38,511 nt of DNA from NCBI GenBank assembly GCA_965120375.1, contig CBCPMW010000011.1:1-38511 (forward strand), given 5' to 3'. The translations under genes were made by a program, and so were the position numbers. This DNA comes from CASPLG01 sp965120375 (GTDB taxonomy: Bacteria; Bacillota; Clostridia; Oscillospirales; Acutalibacteraceae). This document shows, piece after piece, positions 15,604-23,229 of the stretch. How positions within the stretch are numbered: the stretch's first letter is position 1; each line of letters begins with the position of its first letter. Under the pieces are notes generated by a model. The model saw only the letters and a program-made list of their open reading frames with translations. It did not search any database and had not been told where the DNA came from.

Positions 15604-17703
15604 TTAGATACAAGAAAAATCTATAAGTGCACTTTCTATATTTACAGAGGCTACTTTTACTCTAATTTTTTCGCCTATACAAAGTTTTTTCCCTCTAATT
15701 TTATCGACATGTTTCGAAATCCCGTCAAATTCAAATTTAAATCCCTCATAGCAAGCTAGATCCATAAAACCCGAAACTCCATTTCCTAATTCAACAAAAA
15801 TTCCCCGACTAGTTGCTCCACTTATAACACCATCAAAAATTTTGCCTATATGTTGACTCACAAATTCTGCCATATAGTATTTACCGGTATCTCGCTCCAC
15901 TTTCATCGCTCTAACTTCACATAAAGTTGAATGTTTTGCACTTTCTTTTATTTTTAGGTTATACTTATTTTTCACTTTTTCTAGTGAATTTTTAGATATT
16001 ATTTCAAAAAGAATTCTATGCACACATATATCTGGATACCTTCTAATTGGGGATGTAAAATGACAGTAATCACCCAGTGATAAACCAAAATGTCCTAAAG
16101 GTTCCTGAGAGTACCTAGCTTTCGCCATAGTTTGAAGAATTTTTTTAGAAATAATTTTTTCGAGATTATTTTTTTTAGCTTGATCAATTAAATCCGATAT
16201 ATCTGACGGTTTTATATCTTTTCGGATTTTGCTCGCATTCATCCCTAAAATATTTACAAGTTTTGAAAGCTGTCTTACTTTTTCTAGATCCGGCTTTTCA
16301 TGTACTCTATAAACAAATGGGAAATTTAAATTTTTTGCGTGTCGTGCAGCTAGAGTATTTGCTATTATCATAAAGTTTTCTATAATTTTTTCTGATTCAC
16401 CTTGAGTTCTAAGACTAATATCTGTGCATTTACCAAATTCATTTATAAAAAAATTCGATTCTAACGTTGATATATCTATTACGCCTCGGTTTTCTGATTT
16501 TTTTGTTAAGATATCAGACAACTGTTTCGCCCATTTTATATGTTTTAATATATCTTGATATTTTTTATATAGATTTTCATCCGCTTTTCCAGCTAAAATA
16601 TTGTTTATTTCTTCATAAACGCCACGAACCTTTGAGTTTATAATACTTTTTACGAAATTGTAATTTACTACTTCCGCATTCTCATTTAGTTTGATTATTA
16701 CAGAAAAAGTTAATTTATCTTCTCCCTGATCTAAAGAACATATTCCGTTTGATATCGATTCCGGAAGCATTGGAATAACTCTATCAGCTAAATATACAGA
16801 AGTTCCTCTAAAACTTGCTTCTTTATCAAGATCTGTCCCTGGCTTTACATAATGCGAAACATCAGCTATATGAACCCCCAGCTCCCAACCATCTTCTAGT
16901 TTTTGAATCGATATTGCATCATCTAAATCTTTTGCATCTTCTGCATCTATTGTAAAAACTATTTTTTCTCTAAAGTCAACTCTTTCTTCTAAATCTACAT
17001 CTGTTATCCTCGAAGATGCCACTTTTTTAGCCTGATCTAATACTTTTTTTGGGAAGGTACAAGGAATTTCATTTATATCTAAAATAGCGTCAGTACATAC
17101 CCTCGCACTATTAGCTTTTCCATATACTTTCAGAATTTTTGCACAAAAATTAGTATTTTTCCTTCGTTTTAAAACACATACTTTTACTTTGTCTCCTTCT
17201 CTTACTTTTACTGAATTTAAGTTCTCTATAGATACCTGGCATTTTATATACGAATCAAGTTCAAGCTTTAAGCAATTTCTATCTTTGACTACTCTGCCCA
17301 AAAATGTATGTTTCCCTGGTTTTACAATTCTTTCTACTACTCCACTTAATCCTTTTTCTGATTCTCTAATTCTTGATATAATTACTTTGTCGCCGGCTAA
17401 AGCCCCATTTAAGTGTTCTTTACTTATAAAAAAATGCTTGTCACCTTCTAAAGATTTTGCAAACGAAAACGTTTTAGACTGAGAAATAATTTCTGATAAA
17501 ATATTACCGAAACCAGATAAACTCATAATTTTATTTTTTGATTCTATAACTTTACCGCTGGACTTTAGCGAATTTATATATTTATTTATGTCTTTTTTGC
17601 TCAATTTTTTCTTAAACTTCTTAAATATAGCTTCTTTTGTTAGTCCTATCTTGCTCCTTTTTATAAAACTAAAAACCTTATCCTCACTTAATATACCAAT
17701 CAT
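15604..17703 (-). CDS. rnr: Ribonuclease R
   Basis: About 699 residues from the ATG at 17703 (MIGILSEDKVFSFIKRS). A GGGAGGA abuts that ATG almost too closely; the ATT just after it or an ATG at 17754 are alternatives. RNase R is a 3'-5' exoribonuclease that degrades structured RNA. Layout: N-terminal helix-turn-helix, two cold-shock domains (about 80-230), the RNB catalytic domain with IDAEDAKDLDDAIS (metal-binding aspartates), SLGDYCHFTSPIRRYPDICV, and a C-terminal S1 domain (IGKIFDGVISGATSRGIFVE). It follows secG, the widespread secG-rnr arrangement; smpB, often third, is not here. Confidence 0.93.
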   Translation of the reverse strand: MIGILSEDKVFSFIKRSKIGLTKEAIFKKFKKKLSKKDINKYINSLKSSGKVIESKNKIMSLSGFGNILSEIISQSKTFSFAKSLEGDKHFFISKEHLNGALAGDKVIISRIRESEKGLSGVVERIVKPGKHTFLGRVVKDRNCLKLELDSYIKCQVSIENLNSVKVREGDKVKVCVLKRRKNTNFCAKILKVYGKANSARVCTDAILDINEIPCTFPKKVLDQAKKVASSRITDVDLEERVDFREKIVFTIDAEDAKDLDDAISIQKLEDGWELGVHIADVSHYVKPGTDLDKEASFRGTSVYLADRVIPMLPESISNGICSLDQGEDKLTFSVIIKLNENAEVVNYNFVKSIINSKVRGVYEEINNILAGKADENLYKKYQDILKHIKWAKQLSDILTKKSENRGVIDISTLESNFFINEFGKCTDISLRTQGESEKIIENFMIIANTLAARHAKNLNFPFVYRVHEKPDLEKVRQLSKLVNILGMNASKIRKDIKPSDISDLIDQAKKNNLEKIISKKILQTMAKARYSQEPLGHFGLSLGDYCHFTSPIRRYPDICVHRILFEIISKNSLEKVKNKYNLKIKESAKHSTLCEVRAMKVERDTGKYYMAEFVSQHIGKIFDGVISGATSRGIFVELGNGVSGFMDLACYEGFKFEFDGISKHVDKIRGKKLCIGEKIRVKVASVNIESALIDFSCI

Positions 17704-17794
17704 TCCTCCCAAAAATTTAAAGCCAAGCGCATAAAAAAGAATCCACGCATGCAAAACACGACGCGGACTCCATCAATCTCACAGCATAAAACAC

Positions 17795-18058
17795 TTAATT
17801 CGCTCCAAAAAGCTTAAAAAACGAAACCGCGTTTATAGCAACAACCAATAAGAAAAAAACAATGGCGATTATTCTTGTCCACTTCACCAGGAAAGAGTCA
17901 ACTGACCTGGATTTATTTTTGGCCAAAAATGTATCTGCAGCTCCGCCTGCCAGCGCTCCCATATTCTGCTGATGGCCTTCTTGGAACAACACAACCAAAA
18001 CTGTAGCGATAGAAAAAATAATAATCAAAACCCCTAAAACGACCTCTACAATTCCCAT
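17795..18058 (-). CDS. secG: Preprotein translocase subunit SecG
   Basis: 87 residues behind ACGGAGGGAG. Two membrane helices (residues 5-24 and 63-82) flank the conserved loop VVLFQEGHQQNMGALAGGAAD, where most relatives have Q-x-G/S-K-x-x-G-L-x-x-A-x-G-G. SecG assists SecYEG in protein export. It is co-directional with rnr, 91 bases upstream of it. Confidence 0.92.
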   Translation of the reverse strand: MGIVEVVLGVLIIIFSIATVLVVLFQEGHQQNMGALAGGAADTFLAKNKSRSVDSFLVKWTRIIAIVFFLLVVAINAVSFFKLFGAN

Positions 18059-18099
18059 AAAGTATCTCCCTCCGTTTTAATAAAACTTCTGCCTAGAAC

Positions 18100-18417
18100 T
18101 CACGGCATACCATGCATCTGAAACTCTTTAGCCCTTTCAAGCCACACCGATGCTATATCTATTGCATTAAAGAGTCCATTTTTTTCACTCATTTTTATAG
18201 TCTTCTTGTTTTTGTCACTAAGATAGGCAGAATCAACCAACCGAACTGCTACCTTTTGCGCAACTTTCATGTCTTTTACTTGAGTTGAACTTTTAATAGT
18301 TAGCTCAATTATGAATCTGTCATTTATATCCCCATAATAAATAACATCGCCGCACCTTACTAGCGGTCTTCCCCTAAAATTCAACAGATGTTGTTTCTCT
18401 TTCTTCTTAGCGCACAT
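18100..18417 (-). CDS. Conserved hypothetical protein upstream of secG
   Basis: 105 residues, ATG behind GTGAGG. No signal peptide or membrane span. The first half is beta-rich (LLNFRGRPLVRCGDVIYYGD, FIIELTIKSSTQV), and the second half ends in a helix (IDIASVWLERAKEFQMHGMP). I recall this type of protein as a Clostridia hypothetical but cannot assign a function. It stands 41 bases before secG on the same strand and probably shares its transcript. Its TGA stop shows that UGA is used as a stop codon in this genome. Confidence 0.7.
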   Translation of the reverse strand: MCAKKKEKQHLLNFRGRPLVRCGDVIYYGDINDRFIIELTIKSSTQVKDMKVAQKVAVRLVDSAYLSDKNKKTIKMSEKNGLFNAIDIASVWLERAKEFQMHGMP

Positions 18418-18564
18418 ACAAACCTCACAAAAAATAATTTACCTGCATAGTATACAAACAAATGCACGATACCTTTAAACTTAAGATTCATTGTACCATT
18501 TAATTTTATAAAATGCAACAACTTTATGAGCAAAATTTATTTAAAAATAAATTTGTCAAAATAC

Positions 18565-18593
18565 TTGACTTCTTCCTCTGTAGAATGTATACT
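18565..18593 (+). promoter_or_regulatory. Promoter of the broken tRNA-Lys and zinc-ribbon gene
   Basis: TTGACT (18565-18570), 17 bases, TATACT (18588-18593). Transcription would start just before the tRNA-like sequence. Confidence 0.75.
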
Positions 18594-18615
18594 GGATTTC
18601 AGGTTTTAAGATGCT

Positions 18616-18692
18616 GCCCGAGTAGCTTAGTCCAGAAGAGCGTTGTTTTTATTTTTAAATCAGAGGTGTCGGTGCGAACCCGTCCTAGGGCA
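18616..18692 (+). pseudogene. Broken tRNA-Lys (TTT)
   Basis: The outline of a tRNA is clear: acceptor GCCCGAG/CTAGGGC with one mismatch, D arm GCTTAGTCC...GAGC with the conserved GG changed to CC, T arm GTCGG TGCGAAC CCGTC, and the 3' half of a lysine anticodon arm (TTTTTAAATCAGAGG). The 5' half of the anticodon stem is replaced by TTGTTTTTATT, about five bases longer than normal, so the anticodon stem cannot form. The T loop has lost its conserved TTC start, and no CCA is encoded although every intact tRNA gene here has one. Its promoter is intact. Confidence 0.7.
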
Positions 18693-18726
18693 AATTTCTA
18701 TATTTTTGAAGCGAGGTACAGTCAAA

Positions 18727-19047
18727 ATGTTCAATGAAAGTGAGTTCAGCAAAGAGGAAAACACATCGGGAGGGTTTGTTGACAAACAGCTGGTTTGTAA
18801 GGAATGTGGCAGTGATTTTACTTTTACAGCCGGAGAGCAAGAATTTTATGCGGAAAAAGGATTTCAAAACGAGCCACAAAGGTGCAAATCTTGCCGTGAT
18901 GCGCGTAAAAGAGGTGAGCGTGGACCGAGGGAGTTTTATGCGGCAACTTGTGCAAAATGCGGGAAAGAGGCTCAGGTTCCTTTTCAGCCACGCGAGGATC
19001 GGGATGTTTATTGTAGCGAATGCTTTGATGAAATTAGAAAATCCTAA
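18727..19047 (+). CDS. Zinc-ribbon protein with two CxxC-pair modules
   Basis: 106 residues, ATG start with a weak site (GCGAGG). Module 1: LVCKECGSDFTFTAGEQEFY (25-44) with its partner RCKSCRDAR (55-63). Module 2: CAKCGKEAQVPFQPREDRDV (78-97) with YCSECF (98-103). Each has two CxxC pairs for one zinc ion. This double-ribbon protein family is widespread in Clostridia and other anaerobes; its role is unknown, and nucleic-acid binding is only a guess. It appears to share a transcript with the broken tRNA-Lys immediately upstream, a layout suggesting that the promoter was once a tRNA promoter. A terminator follows. Confidence 0.85.
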   Translation: MFNESEFSKEENTSGGFVDKQLVCKECGSDFTFTAGEQEFYAEKGFQNEPQRCKSCRDARKRGERGPREFYAATCAKCGKEAQVPFQPREDRDVYCSECFDEIRKS

Positions 19048-19065
19048 ACATTTATATTTTTTTAG

Positions 19066-19096
19066 AAGGCTCCGTTTTACAGGCGGGGTCTTTTTT
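19066..19096 (+). terminator. Terminator of the zinc-ribbon gene
   Basis: Stem AAGGCTCCG/CGGGGTCTT (two G-T pairs), 9-base loop, then TTTTTT. Confidence 0.7.
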
Positions 19097-19232
19097 GATT
19101 TTTTATGTAATTATAGAAGAAACTATTTGAAATATTAAAAAATTTCGATCTTTTAATATTTTTTATTTTCAGCAATTTTTTGAGTTTTTTAATTTATAAA
19201 TCAGACCAATTTTTTCCCTTAATACTACAGAG

Positions 19233-19262
19233 TTGCACAGAAATATTATATTGTGATATAAT
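19233..19262 (+). promoter_or_regulatory. Promoter of the two-component operon
   Basis: TTGCAC (19233-19238), 18 bases, TATAAT (19257-19262), 40 bases before the TTG start of the response regulator. Confidence 0.6.
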
Positions 19263-19301
19263 GCCTTAATAATGATTTTATACTTCAAGGAGGATGCCCC
19301 T

Positions 19302-20003
19302 TTGAAAAGGATACTTGTTGCTGAGGACGAAACCGCGATCAGAGAATTTGAGGTTATAAATTTGAAAAGAGCGGGATACGATGTGATTGACGCTTCTACT
19401 GGTGAAGCAGCTCTGGAATATTTTAACCGGTACAATGGAAATTTTGACCTTGCTATACTTGACATAATGCTTCCTGGAATTGATGGACTTGCTGTATGTA
19501 AAGAGCTTAGGAATAAAAGCAGCACTCTTGGAATAATTTTACTTACTGCAAAAACTCAAGAGATGGACAAAATTAGCGGCCTTATGTTTGGAGCTGACGA
19601 TTATATTACAAAACCGTTTAGTCCTTCTGAACTAGTTGCTAGAGTTGACGCTTTGTACAGAAGAGTAGCTTTAAACATGATGCGAACAGAAAACAACTTC
19701 AAGGAAGAAATTAAGTTTGATGAATTTGTGTTGAATTTAAAAAATCGAGCACTTAAAAAACGTGGAAAGGTAATAGAACTTACACAAGTTGAGTTTCAGA
19801 TAATAGAATACTTTTTTTCTAATCCAGGAGTAGTCCTTAGCAGAACTAAAATACTGCACCATGTCTGGGGGGAATCGTATGTTGGAGAAGAAAAAATTGT
19901 GGATGTTAACATTAGGAGGCTTAGAATGAAAATAGAAGACGATCCATCGGCTCCACAACACATTATTACTGTTTGGGGACTTGGTTACAAATGGGAAAAT
20001 TAA
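19302..20003 (+). CDS. OmpR/PhoB-family response regulator
   Basis: 233 residues from the TTG at 19302, placed by AAGGAGGATG. The receiver domain (3-118) has the acidic pair in AEDETAI, the phosphorylation site in LAILDIMLPGIDG, and the Lys of DDYITKPFS. The C-terminal winged helix (about 135-230) has the family's LTQVEFQIIEYF and VDVNIRRLRMKIEDD segments. It overlaps the histidine kinase gene by 13 bases, so the two are translationally coupled. The regulated genes cannot be told; the nearest functional resemblance is to PhoP/WalR-type systems, which is not a firm assignment. Confidence 0.92.
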   Translation: MKRILVAEDETAIREFEVINLKRAGYDVIDASTGEAALEYFNRYNGNFDLAILDIMLPGIDGLAVCKELRNKSSTLGIILLTAKTQEMDKISGLMFGADDYITKPFSPSELVARVDALYRRVALNMMRTENNFKEEIKFDEFVLNLKNRALKKRGKVIELTQVEFQIIEYFFSNPGVVLSRTKILHHVWGESYVGEEKIVDVNIRRLRMKIEDDPSAPQHIITVWGLGYKWEN

Positions 20004-21457
20004 GTACAGAAATGTTTAAAATAAACATGAGAAGTGTAAAAAAAAGATGGGTTTTGAACACTCTGTGTGTATCGATTTTCATCTTTGTTGTCTCGGTATC
20101 CTTGTTTTCTTTTTTAATACGAGGTTATTTTTATAAGGCACTTGAAAGAGAACTTTACGCTAGATCGGAATTGATGTCTGAGATTTTTTCGCTAAAAACC
20201 AGTATCACAGCTAGAGAATTTAGTAATTTTGCACTTTCTTACATAGAAAATAATGAAAACTCTGGTAATTTGCAGGCAATAGTGTGTGATGGAAGAGATG
20301 AGATTATAATCGCGTCAGATGGTCCCTGGAATAGTAAGTTCCCATTTTTTAGGGAATCAAACGAAAAAGCTACCGATATATGGACTGAGAATACTTTGTA
20401 TGGCGAACATATAATGACTTCAACTAGAGGTTTATTTGACAGTTCGGAACAATATTTGGGTTCTATCAAGTTTGTAGTTTCACTGAAAAAAGTTGACAAG
20501 ATTATATTTATTTACACTTTTGCTTTTATAGTTTTTATGGTGATAGTAGTAATTTTCATAATGATTTTCGGTTCTTTGTTTATAAAGTCTATAGTAGATC
20601 CTATGATGGAAATAGGAAAGATTGCTAAACTTATAGCTCGTGGAAATTTTAAGATAAAAATTGAAAAGAAATATAATGATGAAATCGGTGAGCTTTGTGA
20701 TACTGTGAATTATATGGCTGAAGAACTTGGTAATGCTGAAAAAATAAAAAATGATTTTATTTCATCTGTTTCTCATGAAATTAGGACACCTTTAACTGCG
20801 ATAAAAGGCTGGGCTGAAACTATGAATGTTGGAGATGAAATTGATAAATCTGTTATAAAAAAAGGGTTAGGGATTATAGTTCACGAAACAGAAAGGCTTT
20901 CTAAGATAGTAGAAGAACTTTTGGATTTTTCTAGACTTCAAGGCGGAATAATGGCAGTTTCAATGGACAAACTTGATATTCTTGCTGAACTTGGTGAAGC
21001 TGTTTATATGTTTAAAGAGCGCGCAATTTCTGAGAAAAAAACTTTAGTTTACAACGAGCCCAAAATGCTTTCTCCGATACTTGGTGATAAAGATCGACTC
21101 CGGCAAGTTTTTATAAATATAATTGATAATGCACTTAAATACACTTCTGAAGGTGGAGGAATAAGTGTAAATGTCGCGGAGAAAAATGGAAAAATTTGCG
21201 TTAGTGTAACTGATAATGGATGTGGAATAGCTAAAATTCATTTACCGAGGATTACTGAAAAATTTTATAAAGCTAATTATACAAAGCGTGGATCAGGGAT
21301 CGGTCTTGCAATTGTTAGTGAAATAGTTGAAATACACGGCGGAACATTAGAAATAATAAGCGAAGAAGGATTCGGCACTACTGTTAACATTTTTTTCCCA
21401 GTTATAAAACAGCTTTGTGAACCTGAGCTTGTTGAAACAAAGGAGGAAAACAAATAA
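19991..21457 (+). CDS. Membrane sensor histidine kinase
   Basis: 488 residues from the ATG at 19991. Layout: membrane helix 1 (about 27-50), an extracytoplasmic sensing region of about 125 residues with no recognised fold, membrane helix 2 (IFIYTFAFIVFMVIVVIFIM), HAMP linker (IVDPMMEIGKIAKLIARGNF), the phospho-acceptor helix SSVSHEIRTPLTAIKGWAET with His in SHEIRTP, and the ATPase domain with N box (FINIIDNALKY), G1 box (VTDNGCGI) and G2 box (GSGIGLAI). It partners the regulator that overlaps its start. Its last codons overlap the ribosome binding site and the probable start of prmC, so the three genes form one operon. Confidence 0.92.
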   Translation: MGKLSTEMFKINMRSVKKRWVLNTLCVSIFIFVVSVSLFSFLIRGYFYKALERELYARSELMSEIFSLKTSITAREFSNFALSYIENNENSGNLQAIVCDGRDEIIIASDGPWNSKFPFFRESNEKATDIWTENTLYGEHIMTSTRGLFDSSEQYLGSIKFVVSLKKVDKIIFIYTFAFIVFMVIVVIFIMIFGSLFIKSIVDPMMEIGKIAKLIARGNFKIKIEKKYNDEIGELCDTVNYMAEELGNAEKIKNDFISSVSHEIRTPLTAIKGWAETMNVGDEIDKSVIKKGLGIIVHETERLSKIVEELLDFSRLQGGIMAVSMDKLDILAELGEAVYMFKERAISEKKTLVYNEPKMLSPILGDKDRLRQVFINIIDNALKYTSEGGGISVNVAEKNGKICVSVTDNGCGIAKIHLPRITEKFYKANYTKRGSGIGLAIVSEIVEIHGGTLEIISEEGFGTTVNIFFPVIKQLCEPELVETKEENK

Positions 21458-22323
21458 AAAATCTGCTGCTCTATGAAATTTATAAAAAAGGTATAGATTT
21501 ACTAAAAAACGCCGGTGTAGAATGTTTTTTGAGTGACTGTTTATGGATTTTTGAAGATTGTTTCGGGATGAAAAGGAAAGATTTGATAATAAATAGGGAC
21601 AATCCCGCTGACTTGGAAAAAACGGAGCGGTTTCTTGAAATGATAAAAAAACGTATAGATGGAACCCCTGTCCAGTATATAACTAGAAAATGTAATTTCA
21701 TGGGTATTGATTTACATGTTGGTCCCGGAGTTTTAATTCCACGAGATGACACAGAGATTTTAGTCCAAAACAGTAAAAATTTTATTCTTAGTACCTATAA
21801 GCATTTAAAAAGACCTTTAAATGTAATTGATTTATGTAGTGGATCTGGAGCTATTGCAATTGCTATAAAAAAAGAACTGGGAAATAAAGTAAATGTTTCA
21901 GCATTAGAACTCTCAGATTCAGCGTTTAAATACCTAAAAAGTAACGTTTACAAAAGTAAGTTAGATATAAATCTAATAAAAGGAGATGTTTTTAAGTCGT
22001 TTTCTAAATTTTCCGAAAATGAGATCGATTTTATTATCTCGAATCCTCCGTATATCCCGACAAATGATCTAAGATTTTTATCTAGTGACGTTAAAATGGA
22101 ACCTAAAATCGCTTTGGATGGAGGAAAAAGTGGTCTTGATTTCTATGTTTCAATATGCAATAACTGGCTTACAAAACTAGTTTCCGGAGGAAAAATTGCT
22201 GTCGAGATCGGTCTAAATCAAAAAGAAAGTGTTGTTGATATTTTTAAACGATGTAAACTAAAAAACATTGAAGTTGTAAACGATATATCAAATATCCCGA
22301 GAGTAGTTATTGGTCAAAAGTAA
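21454..22323 (+). CDS. prmC: Release factor glutamine methyltransferase PrmC, apparent AUA start
   Basis: About 289 residues if translation begins at the ATA at 21454, seven bases after GGAGG. PrmC methylates the glutamine of the GGQ motif in release factors. The N-terminal helical domain (NLLLYEIYKKGIDLLKNAGV) is already recognisable from the second codon on and has the family's usual spacing to TPVQYITRKCNFMG. The first conventional start in this frame is the TTG at 21529, which would cut off 25 residues of that domain and has no ribosome binding site. The catalytic part has VIDLCSGSGAIAIAI (SAM binding) and the NPPYIP motif (ISNPPYIPTND). The start codon is therefore the odd feature; the rest is intact. 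Alternatively the annotated start has mutated from ATG. Confidence 0.9.
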   Translation: MKNLLLYEIYKKGIDLLKNAGVECFLSDCLWIFEDCFGMKRKDLIINRDNPADLEKTERFLEMIKKRIDGTPVQYITRKCNFMGIDLHVGPGVLIPRDDTEILVQNSKNFILSTYKHLKRPLNVIDLCSGSGAIAIAIKKELGNKVNVSALELSDSAFKYLKSNVYKSKLDINLIKGDVFKSFSKFSENEIDFIISNPPYIPTNDLRFLSSDVKMEPKIALDGGKSGLDFYVSICNNWLTKLVSGGKIAVEIGLNQKESVVDIFKRCKLKNIEVVNDISNIPRVVIGQK

Positions 22324-22352
22324 ATTTTTGTTTTAAATTTAATATTGGTCTA

Positions 22353-22381
22353 TTGACATAAATACCTTTCTAAAGTATACT
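22353..22381 (+). promoter_or_regulatory. Upstream promoter P1 of tRNA-Leu
   Basis: TTGACA (22353-22358), 17 bases, TATACT (22376-22381), about 160 bases before tRNA-Leu. Confidence 0.7.
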
Positions 22382-22393
22382 TAAGCTCGTGAT

Positions 22394-22422
22394 TTGACAC
22401 AACTGGCTAGATAGAGTATTGT
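22394..22422 (+). promoter_or_regulatory. Second promoter P2 of tRNA-Leu
   Basis: TTGACA (22394-22399), 17 bases, TATTGT (22417-22422). In tandem with P1. The remaining leader of about 115 bases shows no clear structure. Confidence 0.5.
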
Positions 22423-22543
22423 GCTTGATAAAAATCTATGGCGTTTATCATGCTGTACGAGTTTCTGTCAAGTTTTAGTGTTAGTTTTCAATCGGATGCA
22501 TTTAGTTTTTTGTTATTTAATCAAAATGAGTTTTTGGAATTTT

Positions 22544-22630
22544 GCCGATGTGGCGGAATAGGCAGACGCAAGGGACTTAAAATCCCTCGGTGGCAACATC
22601 GTACCGGTTCAAGTCCGGTCATCGGCACCA
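22544..22630 (+). tRNA. tRNA-Leu (TAA)
   Basis: Class II tRNA; acceptor GCCGATG/CATCGGC, anticodon stem AGGGA/TCCCT with loop CTTAAAA (anticodon TAA), encoded CCA. Confidence 0.94.
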
Positions 22631-22708
22631 ATTTTAAGATCCGCGGGTTTACTTTTTTGGAACTCTGGTTTTTTTGTTTGGTTGGGAGATACTTAATTTA
22701 ACAAATAA

Positions 22709-22736
22709 AAAAAGCAGTTGGACTCAACTGCTTTTT
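22709..22736. terminator. Terminator after tRNA-Leu
   Basis: Perfect 12-bp stem AAAAAGCAGTTG/CAACTGCTTTTT with a 4-base loop; symmetrical enough to work on both strands. Confidence 0.85.
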
Positions 22737-22739
22737 AAC

Positions 22740-23229
22740 ATTCCGGGAAATTTTCAGACTAAAAGTGGAATATTGTAAAACATCTAACCATAAATTAACT
22801 CATTTTCGTCTCCATCGACACCCCTGACGTGATGTTTAAAAAGAAGACCATTATATTCCCGAACCCAAAACACATTAAATTAATATCACTCCTAGCCCAA
22901 ATTTCTTCGCTAAAAAAGTATCATAATTTTTGTATCAACTCTCTAACGGTCAAATATACTTCCCAGCCCATCTTGTTAGCTCAGCCAAATATTAATACCG
23001 GAACAAAGAAACGAAAATAATATCAGAGCTAACAATTTTATTCCACTTTAAACTGTTTTTCTCAATAAAATCCCTTTTAGACAAGTCCATCCTGGCACCG
23101 GATTCGTCACATTTTAAAATATAATACAGCAACAATTTTAAATTCTACCAATTTACCCGTCACCTTTGATAGCCAAGCCCCACACCTCAATTACACTATA
23201 TAAGTCGTCTCTTGAGTTTGAAGAAACAA
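22740..23229. other. Intergenic stretch below the giant gene
   Basis: No gene with a start site was found on either strand. It contains a 10-base inverted repeat TTGTTAGCTC (22973-22982) and GAGCTAACAA (23026-23035), 43 bases apart, of unknown use. It could be the long 3' untranslated end of the giant gene. Confidence 0.45.

Noticed and set aside
22829..23020. 63-codon ORF between tRNA-Leu and the giant gene
   Set aside because: No ribosome binding site in front of it and no recognisable protein features.
22973..23035. 10-base inverted repeat below the giant gene as a terminator
   Set aside because: The 43-base loop is too long and the T run too weak to call it.
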